This document shows positions 46,491 through 60,849 of a stretch of DNA of 64,000 nt, piece after piece. The stretch lies in NCBI RefSeq assembly GCF_900496995.4, contig NC_044004.1, forward strand, positions 1,984,001 through 2,048,000, given 5' to 3'. The translations under genes and the position numbers were made by a program. Under the pieces are notes generated by a model. It worked only from the letters and a program-made list of their open reading frames with translations. It ran no database searches and was not told where the DNA came from. This DNA comes from Aquila chrysaetos chrysaetos. Taxonomy: Eukaryota; Chordata; Aves; Accipitriformes; Accipitridae. The number at the start of each line of letters is the position of its first letter. The stretch's first letter is position 1.

Positions 46491-49273
46491 CGAACCCCAA
46501 ACCCAGCACACTCAAGACCAAAGCACACATCAGCGAATAGAAACGGTGTTTGGTTTTGTCTCAATCACCAACCACAGCTGCTGCAGAATTCCTCACCTGA
46601 TTTTTTTGAGACTTTGGAAAATACTAAAGTGCAGGCAGGACAGGGTATAGACCTTAGAGGCAGTACGTGATGCTGAGGGAGGAAGGGCTGGAGCAATGCT
46701 GTGAAGATGGAGGCAGCAAGATCCCCTGCTCGCTCTGCCTGTCGAGAGATGCTGCTTAATTGAAAGCACGTGCTGGGGCTGGGGTTTGATCCCTGGCTTA
46801 AGAGGAATGGCCTGGGATACCCCAAGACCAGGAAGGTCCCCTTGCCTCAGGTCCCACCCTCCAGCTGCCCCATGCACGGGCCATGGCCATGAGCTGGTGG
46901 TGTAGCGATGTCTGGGCACACAGCTTGCAAGAGACCCCGGCTGTCCCTGAGCCTGGGAAATGAGGCTGCAGGAGGCAGAGACGTGGGCTGGAGGGTGGTC
47001 TGGGGTTCATCCTCAGCAGGGAACAACCGTGTCCACAACCAGGCTGATCCCTCTCAAAACAGTGGTGGCACAGCAGGAGCAGAAGCTGTTTTGTGTCTGT
47101 GGGTAAATGAGAGCCATTCTCCAGGGCTGTCAGAGCAGCACTTTTCAACAGCCTCAAATTATTATTATTATTTTCTTTTAACGTGAATACAAATATGTCA
47201 GCCTTTCTAGGTGGCTTCATTAACGACCCAGAGCATCACTCAGAGCCTCACAATTCTTGTTAAGTACCGACATCCTTGTCCGTGTTCATTGCAGAGTCTG
47301 AATTCCTCTAACTCCATCTCATGATGGAAAAACAGGTTCAGGGTAGGATTAAAAAAATATCCAAAAGATAATAGCAATTGTTCTTCTTCCTTGCAGTCAC
47401 TAAATAACAGGGCGGATACCTGCCAGAGTCAGTGCCACTTACACCCAGAGTAAGTCAGTGCTATATCATGGCGATACAGGCAAAAACTGAGTCCCGTCCT
47501 GGGTTTTAGTGGGTTTGAGTTGAAAAGAGAAGTGGGGCAACGCCGCCTCCTCTCTGTGTGTGGGAAGAAGAAATTCCTATCTTCCCCATTTTGCTGCTTC
47601 TTGATTGAACAGGAGGGAAACAAGAAAAGTGCTGCAGGGTCATTATTAAAGCTGATCAAACTTAAAACAAAATAAATTGACTAACAACAGAAAAATTCTT
47701 TTATTACTTAAAGGTCTTGATTTGTCTGTTTATTTTCATAAATGCATCAGGCTGTTTCTTTGAGCCTTGGTATATGCCATTCCATTTCCCAGGAATTTTA
47801 CGCACCTTTTCCTTCAAAATATTATCAAATAAGGGATGTGCATCACTCTGCCATGTACCTCATGGTCAGAGACCACTGCAAGCCTCACCTGTGCCCACTG
47901 TACCATTTCTTGGGCTGTCCCAGTGTCTCAATGTGTCCTGCCTTCTCGAACCTGGCCTTGAGACTCAGCAGTTCTCCTTGAAAGCCTCAGCTCCTAGAAT
48001 CAGGTGCTTATAGGAGAATTTAATTTCTTTTCCCTGAGCAGCCATCTGTGATGCACAGGGAGAGATGCTAGAAAGCAAAAATGTAGAAGATTGTGCCCTC
48101 CCATTCCTTTTGGGATGCAAACAGTCCTTCCCTGGTGCTGATCCCTTTCAAGGTATGTCCAGGCTGGGTTTGCTTCTCCCACTGCATCTCCGCTGTCCTA
48201 TAAGAAGATCCTTCTCCTCTCAGCCGCATACCATTGGGAAGACCTCCCTCAAAACCCTTAAAATGTGGGACAACTCAATATATTTCCTAAATAAGTGAAG
48301 CACGGAGAGGTGGTTTCTACATGTCCTTTGAGGCTGGGGAGCTCAGCTGAGAGATTTTTCAATATATTGTAAGAAAATGGAGTTGAAGAGGCAATTTTGA
48401 GGAAGGGCAAGTCGTGACCAGCCACCCCTGGCCTTGCTGCATTTCAAGACCAGGCAAAAAAAACGTGTTAAGGATTTGAGCAGAAGACACAGCACACGAA
48501 CTGGCTCAAAGGTGTTGAGAGAGGATCAAAACTATTGCTTCAGATGTGGATGGAGAAGACTGTGCTGGCTGATGTGCAGGGAGAGGCAGTTTTAAGTATA
48601 TTTTAGCAGCAGTATGTCTAAAATGCCTGAGCCTTGATCTTCAGGTATATAAAAGAGGAGTTGCAGGCTCCCAAGTCTTTGAGACTTTTTATTTTAATGA
48701 AGGATAAGTGCTCCAAAAATTACAGACTGAACTGGCAAAAGAAATGAAGGAAGTCTGAGGCGCTAATTAAAACACCACAGTCGCCGTTTTGTTACTCATA
48801 CAGCCATGAAAGCTGTAGAAAGCTCAAACCAAGCTTTACATTTGATGATGCAGTGATATTTTATAGCTGAAGTAACTTTGGCTGCACTGGCTTATTATCA
48901 GCCTTTGCAGAACCATACCTGCCTCCTGGAGGCTGTGAACCCTCCTGGTCCCTGGAGGGACAGAGGGCCATTTCTGGTGACCCCTTTCAAATCAAAGATG
49001 TTGTTGCACAGAGGAGGTTTTAGGGTGTCGGAAAGCAAAGGCATCTTTGGAGAGGTTCAGAGCACATGTTTACAGATGAAATTTTCTTAGTACACCGGTT
49101 GGGAGTGGGGAAATGTGAATGGGATGACAGATTGCCAGCCTTTTAAAAGCAAGGCTGGGAGCTGTAAAACCGGCTGTATATGAAAAAGCAAGCAGAAGTC
49201 ACAGAGGAAGAAAGAGCAGTCTCCTGAGGTTAAACTCTTTCAACTTGAACCACTGCAACATTCAATACCTACA
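46491..49273. other. Intronic stretch, nothing assigned
   Basis: No exon or clear CR1 copy was recognised. A short ATT microsatellite sits at about 47157-47173. Sequence is otherwise unremarkable. Confidence 0.5.
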
Positions 49274-49607
49274 ACTTTCAATACTTAAAAGGGGCTTATA
49301 AGAAAGATGGGGACAGACTTTTTAGTAGGGCCTGTAGCGATAGGACAAGGGATAATGTTTTTAAACTAAACCAGGGTAGATTTGGACTAGATATAAGGGA
49401 GAAATGGTTTATGATGAGGGTGGTGAGGCACTGGCACAGGTTGCCCAGAGAGGTGGTCGATGCCCCATCCCTGGAAACATTCCAGGTCAGGCTGGACGGG
49501 GCTCTGAGCAACCTGATCGAGTTGAAGATGTCCCTGCTCATTGCAGGGGGCTTGGACTAGGTGACCTTTAAAGATCCCCTCCAACCCAAACTGTTCTGTG
49601 ATTCTGT
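49274..49607 (+). mobile_element. CR1 LINE 3' fragment
   Basis: It opens at 'ctttcaatacttaaaaggggc', which aligns with the copy at 9095 from about its position 9747, and continues through the last codons of ORF2 and the 3' UTR to 'gttctgtgattctgt' near 49607. The shared blocks include 'gatggggacagactttt' and 'agtagggcctgtagc'. It is inserted in the same orientation as the host intron. Confidence 0.95.
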
Positions 49608-52600
49608 AACAACCATTTGGTTGCACTGGGCTCTGGGGAAAGCAACCCCCTGCCAAGCCCCCGCAGCCAGGCTTGGAGAGAGGGGACCTGCGGCCAGATC
49701 CTGGCGGCTGCCACAAGGCTTACGATGGATGAAGACAGCAAAGCGCAGGCTCTGCTCGCTAATCACCAGGAGTTTACCCAGGGATTGATGATGTTTGCTT
49801 GTGTCTCAAGCCCTACTTTTGGATTTGAACTGGAGGGGAAATGGGCATTGGAAGGGCTTGGCCAAACTGTTGTTGATGTGCCTGGGTGCGGAGATGTTGA
49901 CAGTGCTGTGGGGAGAAGCGGAGGAGGGCTTTACCGCTCCTCTCCAGTGCGACTGTGGTTTGGCTGGCAATTTTTCAGACCCTCACCACAGCCTAAGCTC
50001 TTTAGTCACTGTCTTCGGTTTTTCTCAACAAGCAATTTGTCTGATTTCCAGAAGTAGCCAGATGTATGCCTCTCATCACCCCCCAGCTGATCTGCTTCTT
50101 GCCCCCCCATCCTGTCCCACTCTGCTCCCCACTACCAGCACAACTCCCACCCTGGACCACCGGCACCTGCACCTCCCCATACCCACCCAAACAGGCAGGT
50201 CCCTCTCGAACCACCCCAAAACATCACATCCCTCACATGGAGGTAAGAGCTCAGCCACAGAGTTTGCAGAAGCATTCAGCAAAGGTGATACCAAGGTGGG
50301 AGGAGAGGACGAACATGACTTGGCACAAATCAGGGGTGTTACAGAAAGCCTTTAACTTTCCCCGGCCCGCTTGCTACTAAACCCATGTGTTGCTTGGAGA
50401 GAACCCACAAAACCTGCTTTGGAACATCAGTGCTCACACAGTCTGTATAAGATCCCTCTTCTTCATCAATCTGAAAGAAAACAAAGGATTTTTCGTTTTA
50501 GAAGCATTTTCGTTTTAAGTTTATTAATACTCAGAAGTGCTTCTGGTGTCGCTATCACAGTAAAGATGAATTATTCCAAATCAATTAAAATGACCGTGTA
50601 AATTATCAGCATGAGATTTGACAGTCATAAGTTTTCCTTTAAAACACACAGCTCCTTCCCACCAAAGCCCCAAATAGCAGAGGAAACCTTGCACACTCCT
50701 GACTCACCTGATACAAACACCAGTGCATGTTTGTAAGAACTGTATCTCTTAATGCAGGATCCAAGGCAGGTGGCCTCTGGCTTTATGGGTTTTCTTTGCT
50801 TCTATTTAGACCTTAATGTGCAAATATATTATTCTTTGGGTTTGGAATAGTTTGCGATATTGTTCGTCTGACCCCAAAATACTTTGTTTGAGAAATGCTG
50901 TCATGCACAATTCCTTGTAAGCTACTGCTAAAGGAGGTTTTTATCTGCTCTGTAAGCAAAGATAGGAACTTTGGTTAGCAGAGGCAATCCGTGCAAAACC
51001 CAAGTGCTGTGTTTGCAAACTGAGTTATAATAACAGTTATAGCTATTCCAGGACCGTAGCAGGAGCAGCTATTCACTCTGGGAGGTTTGGGTTGGGCAGA
51101 GGAACAAACAAATGAGTTGAAAGCAGGGATTTTAAGCTCAGCAACTAAACTAAACTAAACTGAAAACCCAAGTCAAGCTAGTATGCAGCAGTTAATGGGC
51201 AAAAATGGGCACAGGCTGTGCGAACACCTGTGGTTCTTGGGGGACATCTCGGAGACCCCTCATCTTCCACCCATTTCTTAGCATTTGGGAAAGCATCACC
51301 CCCTTGGTTTAAAAAAAATGAACTCTTCACACTCCTTTAATAGCAAGTAAATGCTGAGGAGAAGCCACTGTTTTCAAGGTTATACCCGGGAGGCCTGTCA
51401 GAGTGTATTTAATGCAGATTTTCTCAGCCATCCTGAGACTAGAAACTTAATGATTTTTGAAAGGAAAAGGAACATTGCTATGCTCCAGCAACAGGGAAAC
51501 CCTTTTTAATATTGCTAGTCCCTCTGCACTGGGGACCAGGGCGGTGGTAGTCAGCAGTCACTGGGATTTCTAACCTCGGTGAAGGCACAGATGAGGGGGT
51601 GGGATGGGCAAAGGACTTTCACGGTTCCCCCTTTAAGGGTCTGGCTCTGATGTCTCTTGTGCCAGTGTATAAATGTGACTGCTGGCAGTTTTCCTCAGGG
51701 CTCTTTGAGTTTGGGGTCTTGCTCTCCAGGTTGTTTTCTCATCCGTTTGTCCCCAAATCTCCACGTCCCGATGGGAAGCAGAGATCGCTCTGGGCCGGCC
51801 TCTCCTCAAATCCAAAAACAAGCAGCTGAAAAACCATTATGTGTTTTACATATTTACAATGTATTCCCTCATATGTGCCCTCTCATTTTCACTCTTTTTC
51901 CCCTCAAAGGTCTGATCTTATGGCAGAGAGAGTGATACTGAAAATTTTACTCATGGTTGCAGTTTTCCTGTGGCCCAGGGATGTTGTTATATGGCCACTC
52001 CAAATATCTCTTGCTTTTTTCCCCTCTGAGTTAATTTTTTCCAAAATTTTGCAGACAAGATCCAGTAACCAAAGCCAAGTAGTTAAATCATCCAACTCTT
52101 CCCCCCCCTCCTTTTCCTCTTGTTTGCACAGGACAAGTCTCTGTTGGCATCACAAAACATTATTTCCTTTTTCATCCTTTCCATATTTTTTTTCTTTATT
52201 TAAAATCTTTTAAGGAGGCTTTTACACTCTCCATTACACAGCATTTGTTTTGCACATTGTATCAAACGCCCATCAGTATCCTATTTATATTACTTAAAAA
52301 GTCAGGGGAACCTTTATCCTCCTGAACAACCTTTCAACAGGGACAGCCCTGGGGTCAGATGATTTTGAGTTTAATATGAACAGTGTGTTGTGTATTTGAA
52401 AGTGTCAGTGGTGTTGATGAGGCTGAGCATGTTTTCCAGTCATAGTCCTGCTTTATGCTTGTGTTTTTCCGTGTCATGCAACAATATTTGTCCTGGTTTG
52501 GCGACGTTTGTCCCACAGTCTTCATTGTCTTCTGAAGACCTTGCTTTTAGCTAGAGGTGAAGCACGCTATCAGAAGGTATCTCAGATTGCAGATACCTCT

Positions 52601-55600
52601 GCAATACCCATGGAGAGAGGGGCAGAGGCTCTTGCAACGTGGCTTTTGCAAGACTGACCCTGTGCCTGAAAAAAACTCTTTATTTAAGCCCTGCCCAGGG
52701 AGAAGGTTTGCAGGCTGGTAAGCCAACCCTTGGGGTGCTGGGTGGCACAGGACAGACAGAGGAGGGACATGGTAGCTGAAACCCTGCCGCAATAACAGGG
52801 CCCCCAGGGACCCAGGGTGGAAGTTCCCTGATGTGAATTTCAGTAGAAAACACCTGTCAAAAGTAAAGTTGTAGGGATGGGATCCCCCTCCTGTGTCTTT
52901 AATTGGTGCTTATCCTCCTTGTTCCTCAATTGAGGATCCCTTTCTAAATGTTTCAAGGCTCGCTGGGTCTTCTGGAATGGTACAAGATGGCATCGTGCAG
53001 ATGCCAGGTAGACAACCTGTGGAACTGCTCATGGCAAGATATTGTGGATGTTTACATGCGTCTGTGGGGAAACTGGACAGGTTCCCCAAAGAGAAATCTG
53101 CTGAGATTTGCTGCCTTGCATAGAAACCACTTTTTGCTCAGGGTGTCCATAGGATGAAAATAGCTGAAGGCTGGAGGGGTATCAGAGGATAGTATCATGC
53201 ACTGATTCCATTTTCGTAGTCTTGCCCAGCCATCTTCTGTTGGTCACTGCTGCACACAGGCTGCTGGGTGAGATGCTCCTTTGAATGGCTGCTGCTATGT
53301 AAATCTGGGTCAGAGGAGGTTAAACGCCACTTTGTGGGGTCAATGTGTGATTTAAGGACTGTAGAGCAAAGGTCTGTCCAGCACGATCCTTCCCTGGGCT
53401 CCCAGCTTAACATTACCAGCAGCTTAAAAACTTCCTAACTAACTCAGAGGTTGTACCCAGTCCCTTCTGTTTAATAGCCCCAGGGGATGCTGCAGCTTCA
53501 TCCCACCTGGACAGGCATCCTCAATCCAGGACTCCTGCTTTGCTGCTCTCTTGCTGTGCATTTCCAGTCCAAGCTCCGCGGATGGACAGAGTTAAAGCTG
53601 CAATTCGGTTACAGGGGAGCTGGAAGAGCAAACCCCAAACCACTGAACGGAAAGCATCAGCCTCCCCAGACTCATACTTCCTCTGCGGCCACCACTCTGA
53701 CTTCATAAGAAATTAATTGCAAGCAGCAGCGAATGCACCCACGCTCCCCCGAGCAGATGCTGGGGGAAGAGGGGCTCGGTGATGCTGGCAGGATAGGCTC
53801 GGTTTGAGCACAAGCCCAGCCTTGTGCCGCAACCCCGCAGCGTCTTCCCAGCCCGGCAGGGAGGGAAAACGGACGGACAACAGATGGAGAGATGAACCCA
53901 GCAGGAGGAGAAAATGTTTTGAGAAGAGGGGGGAGGAAGGGAGAGGACAAATGCAAACAAGGGGGAGCGTGTCAGCATATTAGAAGACGACATCGTTTGC
54001 CAGGATTAGTCCTTGGGGTTATTCATGCCCAGGGTGCTTTCTGAGGCTAATCAGGCGGGCGAGGGCAGAAGGAAGATATAAAACTCTCTCCTAGGGTAAG
54101 AAGGGATGTGATATCTTTTCTAAGTGAGGAGGGAGAAAAAGCACTGCTACCTAAAGTCCATGGCAGCGTTCACAGCATGGAGCCCTGAGTGAGTGACTTG
54201 GGGCAGGAGGGATGGAGGGGCAGGCTCTGAAGAGCTCATTTATATGCTTGGAGTGAAAATACTTCTTACTCGCTCTGATCAAAGTTAAGGACAAGCTTTT
54301 CACCCATCCCTCTGGGGCAAAGCTAATGACTCGTCTCTGAATCCACCAGCCCCATGCTCTTCCTCTCCCACCCTAGTCCCGCTGCTCAGTCCCCGCTGAG
54401 GTGGGTGGACTGGTCCTTGCTGGGCTGTCTCAGGTCTATGCAAGGATGGAGGAGAAAAGGTGGAGGAGTCCATCTCTGTGGACATGCTCAGGGTGGAGAC
54501 ATGCTGCAGGACTCATGGCAGCACCGGGAAGGACTTTTCCCAGCATGTGTGTGCAGGGATGGATACAATAGTGCTTGAATGGTTGAGACTGGGGTGGATT
54601 TAAAAGGGCTTTTATAAACTCCTGTAGAATTATTTTGTTAGTGGACTGGTTTAATTTTGGTCCCAGATGGGGGAAGATTACTACTTCATTCCCAAAAAAG
54701 CTTTGTCAACTTATCTCTGAAGCTTTTGAAATCCAACAGGGAGCAAGTGCATCGTGACAAGTTACTCCCAGTTTCTTCTACAGTGCTCAAAATGATTCTA
54801 GGTCTTGCAGGTGATGAAGAGCACCAGCTCCTACCCCCAGATAACTGATTTTCTCAGGACTCAAATGTCACCTTCATTTGCTGACTGACACAGGGGAAAT
54901 CGTAGCAACTTCATAAGACTCCAACGTTGTAAAGTTGCCTAATGTAATGGTTTATGTTTGACAACAAATTTTCCTTTAATCACTGAATATGCAGGGAAGT
55001 AACCCATCTCAGGGTGAGACCACGGACCTCAAACAGGCCCTGAGGCTGAGACCCAGTTGTGAGATAAGAGAATAAGGAAGACTAAGAGGGAGAGCAGGAA
55101 AGGGAGGTGGTCTGGAAAGTCTAACTGAGCACAAACAAGAAAAGTAAAGCTTAGCTCTGCGAGTCTGGAGTTTGTGCTTGTACAAAGAGCAGCAGTGCAG
55201 GACCTATGCACACTTGGCAAGGGTGGAAGGAAGGAGTGCTTGCTGTAGTGGGATTAATTTAAATCATGGAAATGTGATCCCAAGCAAACCAGTTGATTTC
55301 CAATGTCCAGGGGAAAAGAAAAAATAAAAAGGCAAAGAAGTACAACCCCCAAATACCTCCACTAAAGAGAACTGCAGTGATATATAAATAAACATAGGCA
55401 TATCCACACCCAAACGCCCGAATTCCCAGCTAAATTCTTAGCTCTTCATCCCCGTATTTATGAAGGATCTCTGCTGATTCCCAACTGCTGAAGTTTTGGC
55501 TCAACAATTTTAAATGGCCAGCATTCCTTTAAAAGATAAACAGCACCTCCAAAGGCTTTTCTTCCTCCTATCCACCTTCCCACCAGGATAAAAGATTCCC

Positions 55601-56856
55601 CTGCATAATAATTGGCCAAAATGGAAATAGCACACGTTTTTCCCTAAGGTATGCACAGCTGAGCATCTGCGGTCTCAGCTGGGAAGTTCGATTTTATTCA
55701 GCCATTCAGCCCGGGTGCTCAATAAAAAATGCAAGAGCGACAACAACAAAAAAAATCAAAAATCAAAGGGCAAAGGAAGGTAATATTGCTGCCAGCTAAA
55801 CAGCTCCTTTTAATCTTGGCTCCATTCTCCTCCTTCTGAGGGGAATGGTGTTGTTATTAAAGTCAGATGAGAGGGAGAGATGGGATCCTAGGTGTGCGGA
55901 GCTGGAGTGGTTTGAGGAGATAAGATTTAATTTTCAGAAGCAGAAGCTGGAGCTTTGTTGTTGCAGAAGGGTATGTGTGTGTGTTGGGGGAAAGCTATGG
56001 CAAGCAGAAGAGACGTTTAAACTTCACTCAGTGTCAGCGTGGGATGCTATGGGGCTGGATCAGTGTGGTCAGCCAGAGGCAGACCCAGCTGGAAAAAAAG
56101 AGAACTACTTCTGTGTTTTTTTGAATGGTGATTTGGTCTGAAAGCTTCTTTTTCTTCTTGGGAAGAGGTAGGAGCTCCTAAGGAGAGAGCCCCTGCACCC
56201 TTTGTGGCATCCCAAGGCATCCAAAGGGCGTGGAGCACCTCTGTATGGGCATGTGGATCCTGCCCACTCTCTCTACTGGTTATAATGGGAGCTGAAACAG
56301 CTGCCAGCGACATGTTACTGCCTTACAGATCTGCTCTGTGACACTGAGCTCCATGCTCCAACCCCAAACTGGCTAAAGAAGTCCCTTCTTGCTTGTGACA
56401 CCGGCATTTCCCTCTCCTGGTCCCTGTGGCTGGTGGTGGCTGGAAGGACCTTCTGCCACGGATGAAATGCTCAAGGACATTTGGCCGGTTAGCCAGTTTG
56501 GGAGGAAGGCTGGAGATACGCAATGCAGTGCAAGCCCAACTTTTCCAGACATAGCAGCCCAGATTGAATCCCTGGACACCAAATAAGCAGCCTGATTTGG
56601 AGAGGTGCTGACTTCCCCCCTTCGATGCCTTGATTTTGGAGGAACACAATGCTTGGCACCTCTGACAGGCAGACCACTGTTACGCCAGGAGTAGTTGCAG
56701 GCAGCCACCTTCAGGGTGCCAAATATCCTGGAGTTGCAAGAGAACCTGTGTAGCTCCTTCACGATCTCCATCCTTTCAGCCTCTGCTCAGAGCCTGCATT
56801 TTCCAGCCCATTCTGGGAAATCATCCATTATCATTACAGATAATGATATGGCATTG
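49608..56856. other. Intronic stretch, nothing assigned
   Basis: Over 7 kb without a recognisable exon or CR1 copy. There is a short CTAAA pentamer run near 51143-51161, AT-rich segments near 50500-50600 and 55260-55420, and moderate CpG enrichment near 53560-53880. Nothing else could be supported. Confidence 0.45.
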
Positions 56857-57175
56857 CATGGAATCATTGAGGTTGGAAAGGACCTCTGGAGATCATCTAG
56901 TCCAACCCCCATCCTCAAGCAGGGTGGCTAGAGCCAATTGCCCAGGACTGCGTCCAACTGAGTTTTAAATATCTACAAGGATGGAGACTCTACAGCCTCT
57001 CTGGGCAACCTGTTCCAGTCTTCAGTCACCCTCACAGTAAAAAATGTTTTTCCTCTGTTTAGTGGAAATTCCTTGGTTTCAGTTTCTGCCCATTGCCTCC
57101 AGTCCTCTCACTGGGCACCACTGGGAAGAGTCTGTCTCTGTCTTCCTTACTCCTCCCAACAGGTATTTATCTGAA
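56857..57175 (-). mobile_element. CR1 LINE, reverse orientation, different subfamily
   Basis: On the plus strand it reads 'ggaatcattgaggttgg', 'gatcatctagtccaaccc', 'gcctctctgggcaacctg' and 'ccctcacagtaaaaaat', the reverse of a CR1 3' end. The wording 'tcaagcagggtggctagagcc' marks a subfamily different from the copy at 39633. It ends near 'caacaggtatttat', inside ORF2. No terminal 8-mer repeats remain at the 56857 side, so the extreme 3' end is eroded. Confidence 0.9.
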
Positions 57176-60100
57176 GGCAGAGCAGCAGCCACAAAGCAGA
57201 GGCAGACTGGATCCAAGCCCAGGGCTCAGCTGAATTTCTCAGCTCAGGAGTGTGTGAAAACTTGAAGCCACAGAACTGGTCTGGGGCTCAGGGGAGTTTG
57301 GGCTGTCCCATCTCTGCCACTGACTTTTTGTGTTCCCCGGGGAAGCCATCTCACCCTGTCAGGTCCATGCCTGCCCTGTCTCCTTGCATTAAAATCCCCA
57401 CAGTGATGGATGAATGGCTCCTTCTTTTTATTATTTTAAAAAGGCTTTAGAGTACAATAATTACCCTCGACGCAAGGAATTCCACTTTTTAGCATGGAAA
57501 TGGAGCAAAATTTCAGCAATAGCCTCAGCTTGATGAGGACTGGGTGTTTCCCTGTGTTCCAAAATGCCCAGTTTTTGTCCCGAGGTGCTCATGTGGTGCT
57601 GGGAAAAGAGGGGAGAGAAAAGGGGAGAATTTTGTTGTTATATGAAATTATAAGAGTCTGTGCATCATGACTGCTAAGGAAGAAAGGGGAAAAGCATCAG
57701 TCAGGCACGTTTTTTGCAAATTCCAGCTGGATTTGCCACTGAGCCTGCTCTTGTAGTCACTGCTTAAAGACCTAGCAGGGGTAAGTTCAGGCCCTCCTTT
57801 TGTAACTCACCCCAGATGCAGTCTCAGAAATGTGGCGGTTTGGGTTATGCCCATGTAGCCCCATCCAGAACCTCTTCGAAGAGCTACTCCAGACGCCTGT
57901 CGGTGGTCAGAGAGAAGGACCCAAGTGTTAGTCAGGGCAGGTGGGGATGGAGGACTGGTTTGCTGATGCTCAGCAGTCAGATGTTGGTACAGTAGCTCAC
58001 TTCTGCTTCTCTTTCCCCAGGTTTATTCTGGTTGGGATTGCTCTGGGATTGTTCCATGATGGGCACCAGAAAGGTCCCATGATCACCTACTGTTGACTGA
58101 GAACCATTTAATGAGTTGCCAGAAAAACAACAGTAGAGTCAGCCAAATCTCTAAGGCAAGAATGAGGTATAAGTGGTTTGCAACCATGAGCTGTGGCTCA
58201 GAATACCCGTGCCCTAATCTCAGCTTTCAAATTATCCTTTTTGTTAGGATCAGGGCTTTCTGCCTTGGTCCTGAAGACCTTCACTGAAGGGACCATCTCT
58301 CCCTATGCTTTAGTGAGAGGTGGTGACACGGAGGGGGACTGCATAGCCTCCCATGCTACAAAAATTGCCATGCCATCACCGTCAGACCCAGAGTGAAATA
58401 ACAGAGAAGTACCTTGCCCAGGACGGTGCCACCAGTCTATTTCAGAAGTGGGAACAACCCTGAGGATTCCCAGTTGTGTTTGATGCTTATCAACATGCCA
58501 GCAGGCTTTTCAATGAGAAGTTTGACCTTAATCCTCACTATTTTGATGGGCTTTTTTTTGTGTTAACTGGTTGCCAAACATTTGATCAGAAAAATGTCTC
58601 TGAGCTTTAGGGGAGTGAGAAAAAAACCCCACACTTTCACAAAAAGGTAGGGGTGTGAGCTCCCGGAGCAGACATTGGTGTGAGACGGTGAGAACCCTCT
58701 GGATACCTGAGTGTGTAACATTCAGACATCCTCCTGCATTCATAAAATTGGGGTCAATAACACCATTACTGATGCTAACTATGGCAGCCCCATTTCCCGG
58801 AGTGTCAGCTGTAATAAAACAGCTCCCCAAATGTCAGGCTGAGCATAAAGGATATTAGAAGCCTAATGGAGCACATTCATACTTCTAATTGTGAGTAAAA
58901 TATCAGCAAACGACTGAATACTTTGACAGGGTTGTTTAATAATTAGGCCAGGATGCAAGAGATAGGATTCAGCTTGCTGCTGAAAATGAGGCAGGGCTTA
59001 TGATGAGGGGAATAAAGAGAGCCTTTTGCAAAGGCAATTTAGGACGAAATATTGCTGGAAGAGTGCTGTAAAAAATGTCATGGATATGGTCTCAGCATGC
59101 ATAGTCAACGGGAGGGCGAGCTTGCTGCACTTATTGCCCAGGGAGGAGACAGCCAGAACTAGATGTTGGTGAACAAGTTAAGTTTAAAGAGCAACTTTGT
59201 CGTGTTTGTTTTCGTTTGGGTTTTTACATCAAAGGCCTTGTTTATCCTCTCCTCCAAGCAAAAGGCTACAAGAGGCAGAGCCATCCTGCTACCTGAGCAG
59301 TAGGGAAAACCCAGTGGCTTTGAGCTAGAAACATGAAAGACCATCTTTGTGACCCTGCTTTGACTTTGACAGTCTCCAGAGATCCTCCCCATCCCTTGAT
59401 TACTGCACTTCTCTGAGCGATGCCATCCCTTCGTGTAACTGCACTAAACTCGCAGGGAGATGTTTGGCATTGCAGAGATATGGGTAGTTTTCCTTGTTCT
59501 ACATGGGGACGTGGCACTTTGACCACCTCCTCTCACCACGGTGTAGGAGAGACCACTATCTTCGGTGACTCCATCCCAGACAACGTCCATCAATGCCACC
59601 GTGATAGGAAAAGTGTGGCCAGAAATGGCACAGCAGATCTGCACAGGGCAAAGAGTGTGTTGTGAAGGTAGCTATGGGGTTACAAAAAGGTACCCTGCTG
59701 TGATAGAGGTTGATGAATGCCTGTGACAGGTAGACAGGAGATATTTGATAAGATCCCGGTGGATTTTAGGGTACAAGTTTCCCACCAGTATGGTGTTGGC
59801 TGGATTTTGGGACAGGAGAACAGGTGAAATCATCTGCTCTTGCCTCCGTCGGTTGTGCTTACAACAAATCCCATGGCACTTTTGGCGAGATCAGTAGAGT
59901 GTGATTGCTGGCATCCTGGCCCTGTTCCAGCAGTAATAATTATATCCTGCCTCCCCAAATTCCTCCTGTACTCTCAATTAGAAACAATTTTCTTCTTCAC
60001 TTCATGACCCAAACAGTTGCCTCGATTAGTTTTGCAATGTTGATTAAACAAGCCAGTTCCTATAGATGGTTGGAGAGGGCTTGGGAGTCCATGGGGATTC

Positions 60101-60849
60101 GAGCACTGATGGAATGCACAATATTAATAGAAATCAATAGAATTAATGGGTTAATTCCATGCTAATACATAGTGCTGGAGGAGAAGTTAGGCTAATGAAA
60201 ATGCATGTATTCCCTAAACTATTCCATTTGCATCAGATGATTCATCCACTACTGCTTCTTTCAAACAACATTAATGAGATTAAAAGCACATTTACTAAGT
60301 GTACATGACCAAAGGGGGAAGGGAGCACAAAGTTGTTTTCAGCAAGCTCTGCCTTACCGAATTCTCTACGTAACGTGTCCTCTCTGTACTTGGCTTTTTG
60401 CAGGTTAGCTGGGGAGCAGAGGAGAACCGGGGATCTGTTGTGAAAAGGGGGATTTTCCTTTGAAGGCAAGCAACTCTTTGCTAGCTATTGTAGGATGGTT
60501 TGTCTAGATATGGACTCTTCCCTAGATCTGCCCTGGGCTAGCTAAAATGATGGTGAAAAGTGAGAAGCTGTAGCTATTCTGATGCCTTGTTAAACCTTGC
60601 CGTGCCTTGCATTGGCTTTGTTTTTCTTATACTGGATAGACCCACCAAAAATCAAAGTTACAGCTCCTGGGTTTTCCTTCCTCTGGCGCTGATTTGTAAC
60701 TGGCAATGGGTCTTAGGTGGCACCAGTAAAATGGGGTAATAATTGAAAATGTCTGGGCCTGCAAGAAGAAATGCATGTTTTCAGTATGCTTGGACATCCC
60801 TGCCTATCATTGGGCCCCAGCTCTTGTCAAAGGCAGAGTGTAAATATTG
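57176..60849. other. Intronic stretch, nothing assigned
   Basis: No exon was recognised. An AT-rich segment with repeated TTAAT, TAATGA and ATTTGCAT-type motifs lies at about 60100-60310 and could be an enhancer-like conserved element, but conservation cannot be judged from one genome. Confidence 0.45.
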
